A program made the position numbers and the translations under genes. Positions 54,425-63,983 of a DNA stretch of 64,000 nucleotides are shown here, in pieces. Positions within the stretch are counted from its first letter, which is position 1. The number at the start of each line of letters is the position of its first letter. Location: positions 115,256 through 179,255 of the forward strand of contig NZ_LMRT01000009.1 of assembly GCF_001426225.1 (NCBI RefSeq). Direction: 5' to 3'. Origin of the DNA: Allobosea sp. Leaf344 (GTDB lineage Bacteria; Pseudomonadota; Alphaproteobacteria; Rhizobiales; Beijerinckiaceae). The notes under the pieces are model-generated. The model was given only the letters and a program-made list of their open reading frames with translations. It was not told where the DNA came from and did not search any database.

Positions 54425-55440
54425 TTTCCGCCGCCGCCCCAGAGCCCGATCAGCAGCAGCGCGCCGACCACCGCGACGAAGGCGGCGGCCGCCACTTCGA
54501 GCCAGGCGAGCAGCCGCACCGCCCGCAGCGAGCCGCCGCCGGCCCAGCGCAGCGCCGCGAATTTGCAGAACACGGCGAAGGCGGCCAGCGCGCTCGTGGT
54601 CAGGGCCGTGCCCAGCGCCATGGCGAAGACGGCCGCGACACCGGCCCAGATCAGCCCCTGCAGCGCGGCGAAGACCAGGATGATCAGCGCCCCCGCGCAG
54701 GGCCGCAGCCCTGCCGCGGCGACGACCCCGGCCAGTTCGCGCCAGCTGCCGAGCCTGGCGACGACATCCGGGCCCGGCAGGTGGAGATGATCGCAGGCCG
54801 CCGCATCATGCGCCGCCCCGCCACGCTCCAGCGCCATCACCTGCCCCGCCTTGCGCCACAGCACATAGAGCCCGACGCAGACGACCAGCGCGAAACTGGC
54901 CTGTTCGATCAGATCGGTTGCGCTGCGCAGCGTGGCGGCGGTGCTGCGCAGGCCGAGCGTGAACACCGCCACCAGCGCGATGGCGACCAGCGCCTGCAGC
55001 AGCGCGGCGGCGAAGCTGAGGCCGACGCCGCGCCGCAGGCTGCGGTCATCGGCGACGATATAGGCCGAGATCACCGCCTTGCCATGGCCGGGGCCGGCGG
55101 CATGGAACACGCCATAGCCGAAGGCGAGGCCGAGCAGCGCGACGAGGGCGGAGGGCCGCTCCGCGATCGCCTTCAGGGCCGCGGTGAGTTCCCGGTAGAA
55201 ACTCGACTGCCAGGCCAGGATGAGGCCGAAGATCCCGCTCGCGCTCGGCAGCGCCTCGCGCGGCAGCGCGCCGCCGAACGGATTACGCGGCGGCGGCGGC
55301 GGGGGCGGATAGAGCAGCGCCAGCGCGTAGAGCAGCAGCCCGACCGCCGCACCGACCGCGAGCAGCGCGGAGCCCGCGATCAGCAGGCGCCGCGAGACGC
55401 CTGGCCAGCCGGTCGTGACGCGGCCCGGGCTCAGCGACAT
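54421..55440 (-). CDS. NicO/RcnA-like nickel/cobalt transporter
   Basis: A 339-residue inner-membrane protein with about six to seven hydrophobic segments. The first at about 19-43 is followed by a Pro run, LLYPPPPPPPRNPFGG. The family motif FHAAGPGHGKAVISAY (GPGHGK at 116-121) and a later GLRPCAGALIILVFAALQ are typical. A His/Asp-poor cytoplasmic loop carries CDHLHLPGP. NicO proteins move Ni2+ or Co2+; export is known for RcnA, but the DUF1007-linked group is often predicted to import. It is convergent with the cobalt nitrile hydratase operon. Confidence 0.9.
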   Translation of the reverse strand: MSLSPGRVTTGWPGVSRRLLIAGSALLAVGAAVGLLLYALALLYPPPPPPPRNPFGGALPREALPSASGIFGLILAWQSSFYRELTAALKAIAERPSALVALLGLAFGYGVFHAAGPGHGKAVISAYIVADDRSLRRGVGLSFAAALLQALVAIALVAVFTLGLRSTAATLRSATDLIEQASFALVVCVGLYVLWRKAGQVMALERGGAAHDAAACDHLHLPGPDVVARLGSWRELAGVVAAAGLRPCAGALIILVFAALQGLIWAGVAAVFAMALGTALTTSALAAFAVFCKFAALRWAGGGSLRAVRLLAWLEVAAAAFVAVVGALLLIGLWGGGGN

Positions 55441-55447
55441 CGAGGCC

Positions 55448-56098
55448 TCACGGGCAGGCGACGAGGGCGCGCGTGGTGACCAGCAGGCCGCTGGTATCGG
55501 GCGTCGCCGTGATGTCTTCCATCGCCAGTTTCTGCTGCACGGCCGGATCGAGCTTCGGCGGCCGCGCGATCCTGACCAGGCAGCCCTTGGGCGCATCGCG
55601 GGTGACGATCGCATCCGGATGCTCGTCGATGGTGAAGGCCACGAAATAGGTTGGATCGCCGATCTCGATGCCGAAGGAGCGCGAGGCCACCGCCGGCGTC
55701 TTCAGCGGCAGCGTATAGGTCAGCGTCAGCACCTTCTTGTCGTAGACGAGGCCGGCATCGGTCGGGGTGCCGAATTCCTGCGCCTTGCCATTGGCCTTCA
55801 CCGAGGTGAAGAACCCGACATCGGGCAGGCTGTCGACATTCACCTTGGCGAGTTCGGCCAGCTCCTCGCTGCTGAAGATCCCGTCGCCATTCTTGTCGAG
55901 ACCCTGGGTGATATAGGCGGAATAAGCCTCGTCGAAGCTCCAGACATGCTTCACCGCCCGCACCGCGCCATCGGCGGTGTAGAGGATCTCCGCCCGCGCC
56001 GAGACGAAGACATGCGGATGCGCCAGCGCCGGCAGGGCGGCGCCCAGCAGCAGGGCGAGCACGCAAGGCAAGAGTCGCGAGAGGGCACGTGGCGTCAC
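55448..56098 (-). CDS. DUF1007 exported protein with an EF-hand loop, partner of the NicO transporter
   Basis: A 216-residue periplasmic protein: signal peptide RLLPCVLALLLGAALPALA, then HPHVFVSARAEILY at residues 27-40, the DUF1007 start. A perfect EF-hand loop DKNGDGIFSSEEL spans residues 68-80, with ligands at positions 1, 3, 5, 9 and 12 (Asp68, Asn70, Asp72, Ser76, Glu79). DUF1007 genes regularly precede NicO genes; here the gap is 7 bp. It may collect Co/Ni for the transporter, or use Ca2+ for folding. The start is ATG 56098. Confidence 0.88.
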   Translation of the reverse strand: MTPRALSRLLPCVLALLLGAALPALAHPHVFVSARAEILYTADGAVRAVKHVWSFDEAYSAYITQGLDKNGDGIFSSEELAELAKVNVDSLPDVGFFTSVKANGKAQEFGTPTDAGLVYDKKVLTLTYTLPLKTPAVASRSFGIEIGDPTYFVAFTIDEHPDAIVTRDAPKGCLVRIARPPKLDPAVQQKLAMEDITATPDTSGLLVTTRALVACP

Positions 56099-56406
56099 AG
56101 GCGGGATCCTCGGCAGCTGCGGATTGTCCGACGTCGATGCTTAAACGATGTGACCGCGCTGGGCGACCGGTCGGTATCACAGCCATCTCCCGCAAACACG
56201 GCCAAATCGCGACCGTCGCGGCCCGCCCCGCCATCACCGACGATAGAATTTGCGCCGGCTGTGGCCAGGTTGGAATTGGTCGAGTCCGATTGACGCCGTC
56301 TGCGAGATATGTCAGCAATACTGACATAATTGGGAGCTGCGGATTTGGAGGTTGGAGCAACCAGCCCCATATGAAGCTGCAGCGGGACGATCTTGGGAGG
56401 TCGGCC
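56099..56406. other. Divergent intergenic region upstream of the indolepyruvate oxidoreductase
   Basis: These 308 bp lie between the starts of the DUF1007 and oxidoreductase genes. An open frame extends through part of it, but it is not protein-like. It holds one clear inverted repeat (given separately at 56308), an AT-rich stretch around it, and GGGAGG just before 56407. No other feature was recognised. Confidence 0.5.
56308..56328. promoter_or_regulatory. Perfect inverted repeat, likely operator for the oxidoreductase gene
   Basis: TATGTCAG-CAATA-CTGACATA has perfect 8-bp arms and a 5-bp spacer, in AT-rich sequence 79 bp upstream of the ATG. This geometry suits a homodimeric repressor (GntR, MarR or TetR type). 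No regulator of those families is adjacent; the nearest is the Crp/Fnr gene 3.7 kb downstream. Confidence 0.6.
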
Positions 56407-59400
56407 ATGGCCGAGAAGCTGAATTCCGGCGCGAGCGACGTCGCAGGCGGCCTGCGGGCCGTGGCGCTCGACGATAAATACGATCTCGGCAAGCAGCAGA
56501 TCTTCCTGACCGGCACCCAGGCCATCGCCCGGATGCTGATGGTGCAGCGGGAACGCGACAGGCGCGCGGGGCTGAATACCGCCGGCTTCGTCTCCGGCTA
56601 TCGCGGCTCGCCGCTCGGCGGCCTCGACCAGCAGCTCGCCCGCGCCGGCAAACAGCTCAAGGCCGCCGACATCGTCTTCCAGCCCGGGCTGAACGAGGAT
56701 CTCGCCGCCACCGCCGTCTGGGGCACGCAGCAGGCCGAGCTGCAGGGAGAGGGCCGCTATGATGGCGTCTTCGCGCTCTGGTACGGCAAGGGCCCCGGCG
56801 TCGACCGCACCGGCGACGTCTTCCGCCACGGCAACATGGCCGGGACCTCGCCGCATGGCGGCGTGATCTGCCTGATGGGCGACGATCACACCGCGGAATC
56901 CTCGACCAATGCCCACCAGACCGAATTCGTCTTCGTCGATCGGATGATGCCGATCCTGAACCCGGCCGGGGTACAGGAGATCATGGATTATGCCCTGCAC
57001 GGCATCGCGCTCTCGCGCTACGCCTCGGTCTGGGTCGGCATCAAATGCGTCAAGGACAACATCGAATCCACGGCCTCCGTCGATGGCTCGGTCGACCGCG
57101 TCGAGGTGGTCACGCCGACGGATTTCGAGATGCCGCCGGGCGGGCTCAGCATCCGCCGCGAACTCGATTTCCTCGACCAGGAAAAGCGGCTGCACATCCA
57201 TAAGCGCGCCGCCATCCTCGCCTATCTCCGCGCCAACAAGCTCAACCAGACCATCACCCATGGTGGCCGCCAGCCCCGCATCGGCATCATCACCGTCGGG
57301 AAATCCTATCTCGACGTCCGGCAGGCGATGGAGGATCTCGGCATCGACGAGGTCCGCGCCAATGATCTCGGGATCCGCCTGTTCAAGGTCGCCTGCCCCT
57401 GGCCGATCGACCCCTCCGAGCTGACGCGCTTCGTCAGCGGGCTCGATCTCGTGATGGTGGTCGAGGAAAAGCGGTCGCTGATCGAGGTGCAGGTGCGCGA
57501 GGAGCTCTATGGCGCGCAGCACCAGCCGATGGTGATCGGCAAGAAGGACGAGAAGGGCGACTGGCTCTTCCCCGTCCATGGCGCGCTCGATCCCAACGAC
57601 GTCGCCATCGCGCTCGGTGCCAGGCTGCTGCAATACCATGACGATCCGGCGCTGCGGACGCGGCTCGAGGAGATCGCCAAGGCGCAGGGCCGGCTGGCGG
57701 AGGCCCAGGAGGTCGCGCGGCGCACGCCCTATTTCTGCTCGGGCTGCCCCCATAACAGCTCGACCGTGGTGCCGGAGGGCTCACGCGCCTATGCCGGGAT
57801 CGGCTGCCATTACATGGTGCAATGGATGGACCGGGAGACGACCGGGTTCACCCAGATGGGCGGCGAAGGCGCGAACTGGATCGGCGAGGCGCCGTTCTCC
57901 ACCCGCAAGCACGTCTTCCAGAACCTCGGCGACGGCACCTATACCCATTCCGGCTCGCTGGCGATCCGCTGGGCGGTCGCGGCCGGCGTCAACATCACCT
58001 ACAAGCTGCTCTACAACGACGCGGTCGCGATGACCGGCGGCCAGCAGGCCGAGGGGCACCTGACCCCGGACCAGATGGCGCGGCAGATCGCCGGGGAAGG
58101 CGTGCAGCGCATCGCCGTCGTCACCGACGAGCCCGGGAAATACGGCGCCACCGTGCAATGGCCGGCCGGCACCACCATCCATCATCGCGACGATCTCGAC
58201 GCCGTGCAGCGCGAGCTGGCCGAGATTCCCGGCGTCTCGCTCCTGCTCTACGACCAGACCTGCGCCACCGAGAAGCGCCGCCGCCGCAAGCGCGGCAATT
58301 ATCCCGATCCCGACAAGCGCGTCATCATCAACGAGCTGGTCTGCGAGGGCTGCGGCGATTGCGGCGTGCAGTCGAATTGCGTATCGGTGCAGCCGCTGGA
58401 GACCGAGTTCGGCCGCAAGCGCCAGATCGACCAGTCGAACTGCAACAAGGATTTCTCCTGCGTGAAGGGCTTCTGCCCCTCCTTCGTCACCGTTCACGGC
58501 GCCCGGCCCAAGAAGCTCGCCCCGCGCAAGCTCGACATGGGGGAACTCGGCGCGGAGACGCTGCCGGAGCCGGTGGTGCCGGCGCTGACCCGCAGCTATG
58601 CCGTCGTGGTCACCGGCGTCGGCGGCACCGGCGTCGTCACCATCGGCGCGATCCTCGGCATGGCGGCGCATCTCGAGGGCAAGGGCTGCGGCATGATCGA
58701 CATGGCCGGCCTCGCCCAGAAGGGCGGCGCGGTGTTCAGCCACGTCAAGCTCGCCCCCACCCCCGACGAGATCCATGCGATCCGCGTCTCCGCCGGCCAG
58801 GCCGATCTCGTGCTGGGCTGCGACCTCACCGTCACCGGCTCGAAGAAGGTTCTCGGCGCGATCAAGCCGGGCGCCGCCACCGTGGTGGTCAACACCGCCG
58901 AAAGCCTGCCCGGCGACTTCACTCGCAACGCCGATTTCTCCCTGCCGACGGAGCGGCTGAAGCGCGCCATCCTCTCGGCCGGCGGGCGCGACCACACCCA
59001 TTTCATCGATGCGACCGCAGCCGCCGTCGCCTTCCTCGGCAATGCCATCGCCGCCAACATGTTCATGCTCGGCTTCGCCTGGCAGTTCGGCGCGGTGCCG
59101 CTCTCCCGCGCCGCTCTGCTGCGCGCCATCGAGCTCAATGGCGAAGCGGTGCCGATGAACCAGCAGGCATTCGAGCTCGGCCGCCGCGCCGCGCATGACC
59201 CCGACGCCCTTCTGGCGACGCTGGCCGAAGCCAAGGCGCCGACGCAGGCGCGCCATCTCTCCGAGACGCTGGACGAGATCATCGCCCGCCGCGTCGGCTT
59301 CCTCACCGGCTACCAGAACGCGGCCTATGCCGAGCGCTACCGCCGGCTGGTCGCCAGGGTGCAGCAGAAGGAGGCGGCGGTGCTGCCGGGCGAGACCCGG

Positions 59401-59955
59401 CTGTCCGAGGCCGTGGCGCGATACCTCTTCAAGCTGATGGCCTATAAGGACGAATACGAGGTCGCGCGGCTCTATGCGGACGGCGCCTTCCAGAAGCAGG
59501 TGGCGGCCACCTTCGAGCCGACGAGCGCGACCGGGGACAAGCTGCGCTTCGAGTTCCACCTCGCCCCGCCTTTGCTGGCCAGGCGCGACCCGCATAGCGG
59601 CGTGCCCCGCAAGATCAGCTTCGGCCCTTGGATGATGTCGGCCTTCGGCCTGCTCGCCCGGCTGAAGGGGCTGCGCGGCACGGCGCTCGACATTTTCGGC
59701 TATAGCGAGGAGCGCCGGACGGAACGCCGTCTGATCGTCGATTACGAGGCGCTGGTCGAGGAGATCCTGGCGAAGCTCACGCCGGAGAACCACGCGCTCT
59801 GCCTGGCGCTCGCCGCGCTGCCGGAAAAGATCCGCGGCTTCGGCCATGTCAAGGAACGCCATCTCGCGGCGGCGCTGGCCGAGCAAGCCGGCCTGCTGGC
59901 GAGGCTACGCGACGGATCGGCGCAGGCGCTGGTGATGCCGCAGGCGGCGGAGTAG
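56407..59955 (+). CDS. Indolepyruvate ferredoxin oxidoreductase family protein (fused)
   Basis: A 1182-residue thiamine-diphosphate enzyme that oxidatively decarboxylates aryl pyruvates (from Trp, Phe, Tyr) to aryl-acetyl-CoA with reduction of ferredoxin. The N-terminal part has GTQAIARMLMVQRERDRRAGLNTAGFVSGYRGSPLGGLD. The TPP domain shows FCSGCPHNS and AGIGCHYM. A ferredoxin-like cluster CEGCGDCGVQSNC starts at Cys646, followed by another Cys pair near SCVKGFC. The gamma-type domain starts YAVVVTGVGGTGVVTIGAILG. The size matches the fused proteobacterial form. ATG 56407 is preferred because GGGAGG precedes it; ATG 56371 is possible. Confidence 0.94.
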   Translation: MAEKLNSGASDVAGGLRAVALDDKYDLGKQQIFLTGTQAIARMLMVQRERDRRAGLNTAGFVSGYRGSPLGGLDQQLARAGKQLKAADIVFQPGLNEDLAATAVWGTQQAELQGEGRYDGVFALWYGKGPGVDRTGDVFRHGNMAGTSPHGGVICLMGDDHTAESSTNAHQTEFVFVDRMMPILNPAGVQEIMDYALHGIALSRYASVWVGIKCVKDNIESTASVDGSVDRVEVVTPTDFEMPPGGLSIRRELDFLDQEKRLHIHKRAAILAYLRANKLNQTITHGGRQPRIGIITVGKSYLDVRQAMEDLGIDEVRANDLGIRLFKVACPWPIDPSELTRFVSGLDLVMVVEEKRSLIEVQVREELYGAQHQPMVIGKKDEKGDWLFPVHGALDPNDVAIALGARLLQYHDDPALRTRLEEIAKAQGRLAEAQEVARRTPYFCSGCPHNSSTVVPEGSRAYAGIGCHYMVQWMDRETTGFTQMGGEGANWIGEAPFSTRKHVFQNLGDGTYTHSGSLAIRWAVAAGVNITYKLLYNDAVAMTGGQQAEGHLTPDQMARQIAGEGVQRIAVVTDEPGKYGATVQWPAGTTIHHRDDLDAVQRELAEIPGVSLLLYDQTCATEKRRRRKRGNYPDPDKRVIINELVCEGCGDCGVQSNCVSVQPLETEFGRKRQIDQSNCNKDFSCVKGFCPSFVTVHGARPKKLAPRKLDMGELGAETLPEPVVPALTRSYAVVVTGVGGTGVVTIGAILGMAAHLEGKGCGMIDMAGLAQKGGAVFSHVKLAPTPDEIHAIRVSAGQADLVLGCDLTVTGSKKVLGAIKPGAATVVVNTAESLPGDFTRNADFSLPTERLKRAILSAGGRDHTHFIDATAAAVAFLGNAIAANMFMLGFAWQFGAVPLSRAALLRAIELNGEAVPMNQQAFELGRRAAHDPDALLATLAEAKAPTQARHLSETLDEIIARRVGFLTGYQNAAYAERYRRLVARVQQKEAAVLPGETRLSEAVARYLFKLMAYKDEYEVARLYADGAFQKQVAATFEPTSATGDKLRFEFHLAPPLLARRDPHSGVPRKISFGPWMMSAFGLLARLKGLRGTALDIFGYSEERRTERRLIVDYEALVEEILAKLTPENHALCLALAALPEKIRGFGHVKERHLAAALAEQAGLLARLRDGSAQALVMPQAAE

Positions 59956-59987
59956 CCGCCTCGCCTCTGGATCACCGCCTGAGGCCC

Positions 59988-60004
59988 GCGGCGCTGAGCG
60001 CCGC
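59988..60004 (+). terminator. Hairpin downstream of the oxidoreductase gene
   Basis: GCGGCGC-TGA-GCGCCGC is a perfect 7-bp stem with a 3-nt loop, 32 bp after the stop codon and 39 bp before the Crp/Fnr start. No T-tract follows directly, so it may be a weak terminator or a leader structure. Confidence 0.35.
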
Positions 60005-60043
60005 CTCGGCCGCGCTTGAGTTTCCGCGCCCCCTGCCGGCATA

Positions 60044-60754
60044 GTGGCGCTTCCGTTGCGCCAGCCTGGATGTCTGCCATTGATCGCACCCGACGAGCTC
60101 CGCCGCATCGCCTCCTGGTCGCGTGAACTCACGGAAGCCGAATTCGAGGAGGCGCGGCGCGGCATCAGCCTGAAGAGCTACGGCAAGGGCTCCTATATCT
60201 GCCATGTCGGCGACCGGTTGGATTCCTGGACCGGCGTCGCCGACGGGCTGGTCAAGATGAGCACCACCTCCAAGACCGGCAAGGCCGCGACGCTGGCCGG
60301 CATGCGGGCCGGTGCCTGGTTCGGCGAAGGCACGGTGATCAAGGGCGAGCTTCGCCGCTACGAGCTGGTGGCGCTGCGCGAGACAAGGCTGGCGCTGATG
60401 CGGCGCTCGAGCTTTCTCTGGCTGTTCGAGCACAGCGCCGCCTTCAACCGCTTCCTGGTCCACCAGTTCAACGAGCGCCTCGCCCAGTTCATCGCCCTGG
60501 CGGAGACGGAGCGGACCCTGGATTCGACCGGCCGCCTCGCCCGCAATCTCGCCTGGCTGTTCAACCCCACCCTCTATCCCGATCAGGACCGCACCCTGGC
60601 GATTTCGCAGGAGGAACTCGGGCTGCTCGCCGGCATGTCGCGGCAGATCGCCAATCAGGGACTGTCGAAACTCGCCGAGCTCGGGCTGGTGGAGCTCGGC
60701 CATGGCAGCGTGACGATCCTCGATCTCGACCGGCTCGTCCGCTACGAAGGCTAG
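60044..60754 (+). CDS. Crp/Fnr-family transcriptional regulator
   Basis: A 236-residue regulator with an N-terminal cNMP-binding beta-barrel (SLKSYGKGSYICHVGDRLDSWTGVADGLVKMSTTS, then WFGEGTVIKGELRRYELVALRETRLALM), a dimer helix (FNRFLVHQFNERLAQFI), and a C-terminal winged HTH with LAISQEELGLLAGMSRQIANQGLSKLAELGLVELGHGSVTILDLDRL. The Fnr cysteine cluster is absent. The start is uncertain: GTG 60044 is used; a TTG near 60080 is an alternative. It sits between the aryl-pyruvate oxidoreductase and the acyl-CoA synthetase/LivG genes, and could control either. Confidence 0.88.
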   Translation: MALPLRQPGCLPLIAPDELRRIASWSRELTEAEFEEARRGISLKSYGKGSYICHVGDRLDSWTGVADGLVKMSTTSKTGKAATLAGMRAGAWFGEGTVIKGELRRYELVALRETRLALMRRSSFLWLFEHSAAFNRFLVHQFNERLAQFIALAETERTLDSTGRLARNLAWLFNPTLYPDQDRTLAISQEELGLLAGMSRQIANQGLSKLAELGLVELGHGSVTILDLDRLVRYEG

Positions 60755-60979
60755 CGGAGGCGCGTGCGCCACCTGTCCGGGATCAGCGAGAGAGAGCGTG
60801 CGTCCTGCCCTGCACAGACGCCCGCGGGACAATAGCGACCAAATGCCGACTTGTCTGTCAAGCCCTCCCTTGCAAAGCTCATGCGCGGCTGCAAGGCTTG
60901 CATCAACGACGAGGCCGACAACGGCCCGAACGAAGACCGGCGCAATGTACGCGGGTCACACAGGGTGGAGACGAGCATC

Positions 60980-62946
60980 GTGGCAAGCGCAAGCGCCGGC
61001 CAACCGGACACCTTTCCGAAACTGCTGTTGCGCAATGCGCGGGAGCGCGGAGCGCGCGTGGCCTTCCGCCACAAGGATCTCGGCATCTGGCAGAGCTGGA
61101 CCTGGGCCGAGACCGCCGAGCAGGTCCGCCATTACGCCAAGGGGCTGCAGGCGCTCGGGCTGAAGCGCGGCGACAAGGTCGCCATCGTCGGCTACAACCG
61201 GCCGCGGCTCTACTGGTCGATGGCCGCGGCGCAATGGCTCGGCGCCGTCCCGGTGCCGGTCTATGCCGACAGCGTCGCCGACGAGATGGCCTATGTTCTG
61301 GACCATGCCGAGGCGGTTTTCGCCTGCGTGCAGGACCAGGAACAGGTCGACAAGATCCTCTCCATCGCCGACCGGCTGCCCAAGCTGCGCCACATGCTCT
61401 ATGACGAGCCGCGCGGGCTGCGCGACTATGACCACGCCACGCTCCACGACATCGACGGGGTGATCAGGGCCGGCGCCGAAGCGCTGAAGGCGAGCCCGGA
61501 GGCGGAAGCGGCGCTCGCCCGCGAGATGGAGGCGGGCTCCGGCGACGATCTCGGCATCATCCTCTACACCTCCGGGACGACCGGCCGGCCCAAGGGCGTG
61601 ATGCTGAGCCATTACAACGTCATCACCGCCGCGCGGATCGGCTGCGAATTCGACGGGCTGAACGAGAGCGACGAGGTCATCGCCTATCTCCCGATCGCCT
61701 GGGTCGGCGACCACGTCTTCTCCTATGCGCAGGCGATTCTCGCCGGCTTCTGCGTCAACTGCCCCGAGAGCCCGGACACCGTCATCGACGATCGTCGCGA
61801 GGTCGGCACCACCTATGCCTTCGCCCCGCCCCGCGTCTTCGAGACCATGCTGACGCTGACCATGGTGCGGATGGAGGATGCCGGCCCGTTGATGCGCAAG
61901 CTCTTCCACTACTTCCTCGGCGTGGCCAAGCAATATGGCGAGAAGATCCTGAACAAGGAGCCGGTGCCGCTGAAGGGCCGCTTGCTCTACGCGCTCGGCG
62001 ACATGCTGATCTACGGCCCGCTGCGCAACCGCTTCGGCCTGACCAACATCAAGGTCGGCTATACCGCGGGCGAGGCGATCGGCCCGGAGCTGTTCCGCTT
62101 CTACCGCTCGATCGGCGTCAATCTGAAGCAGCTCTACGGCCAGACCGAAGCCGGCGTCTACATCACCATGCAGCCCAATGGCGAGATCAAGGCCGATACG
62201 GTCGGAAGGCCGGCGCCGATGGTCGAGATCAGGATCGATGACAGCGGCGAGGTGCTCTACCGCTCGCCCTCGATCTTCGGCGGCTATTACAAGGATCCGG
62301 AGAAGACCGCGGAGACGATGACGGCGGATGGCTATGTCCGCTCCGGCGATGCCGGCTTCTTCGACGAGACCGGCCATCTCAAGATCATCGACCGCGCCAA
62401 GGATGTCGGCAAACTGTCGAATGGCGCGCTGTTCCCGCCGAAATACATCGAGAACAAGCTGAAATTCTATCCCAACATCAAGGAGGCGGTCGCCTTCGGC
62501 CAGGGCCGCGACTTCGTCGCCGTCGCCGTCAACATCGACCTGACGGCGGTCGGCAACTGGGCCGAGCGCAACAATGTCGTCTACGCCTCGTATCAGGAGC
62601 TGGCCGGGCACGAGCTCGTCTACGACATGATCGCCAAGCATATCGACGAGGTGAACCGTTCGCTGGCGGCGGAGCCGCTGATGGGCGGCGCGCAGATCAG
62701 GCGCTTCCTGATCCTGCACAAGGAGCTCGACGCCGATGATGGCGAGCTGACGCGCACGCAGAAGGTGCGGCGCGGCTTCATCGCGGATCGCTACGCCCCG
62801 CTCGTCAACGCGCTCTATGACGGCTCGGAAGCGGCCGACATCTCGACCGAAGTGACCTTCGAGGATGGCCGCAAGGGCGTCATCTCCGCCCGGGTCAAGG
62901 TCCGCGACGCAACCCTCTATCCCGCCACGGCACCGGCGAGGGCGGC

Positions 62947-62950
<4 letters not shown>
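60980..62950 (+). CDS. AMP-dependent acyl-CoA synthetase (long-chain fatty-acid type)
   Basis: A 656-residue ligase that activates a carboxylate to its CoA thioester with ATP. The P-loop YTSGTTGRPKG starts at about residue 196; YLPIAWVGDHVFSYAQ, KVGYTAGEAIGPELFRFYRSIG and QLYGQTEAGVYI give the adenylation core, and VRSGDAGFFDETGHLKIIDRAKDVGKLSNGALFPPKYIENKLKFYPNIKEAV the hinge and C-domain. GTG 60980 is chosen because GGAG lies 9 nt upstream; GTG 60965 is possible. It overlaps the next gene (LivG) by 4 bp, an arrangement common in branched-chain amino acid/aromatic acid ABC clusters, so the substrate may be a transported acid. Confidence 0.92.
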
Positions 62951-63765
<815 letters not shown>

Positions 63766-63790
63766 TGAACCCCCTGGCCCGCACGCACGC

Positions 63791-63879
63791 CGTCATTGCG
63801 AGGAGCGCAGCGACAAAGCAACCCAGCCCGTCCAGCCCGGCCGCCCCTGGATTGCTTCGCTATTATGCTCGCAAGGACG
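63791..63879. repeat. Dispersed palindromic repeat, copy 1
   Basis: The element begins CGTCATTGCGAGGAGCG and ends GCTCGCAAGGACG. Its two ends are imperfect inverted copies, each also holding CGAAGCAA/TTGCTTCG-type blocks, here changed to CAAAGCAA. The element is about 89 bp and starts 26 bp after livG. This resembles short dispersed palindromes common between genes in Bradyrhizobium-Bosea-type genomes. Confidence 0.85.
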
Positions 63880-63891
63880 CCTTCACCTCCC

Positions 63892-63977
63892 CGTCATTGC
63901 GAGGAGCGCAGCGACGAAGCAACCCAGACCGCCCCATCCGGCCGCCCCTGGATTGCTTCGCGATGCTCGCAAGGACG
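63892..63977. repeat. Dispersed palindromic repeat, copy 2
   Basis: An 86-bp copy in the same orientation as copy 1, with CGTCATTGCGAGGAGCG at the left end, CGACGAAGCAACCCAG near the arm, and GGATTGCTTCGCGATGCTCGCAAGGACG at the right. Its ends pair as imperfect inverted repeats. Start-to-start distance to copy 1 is 101 bp. Confidence 0.88.
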
Positions 63978-63983
63978 GCTTCC

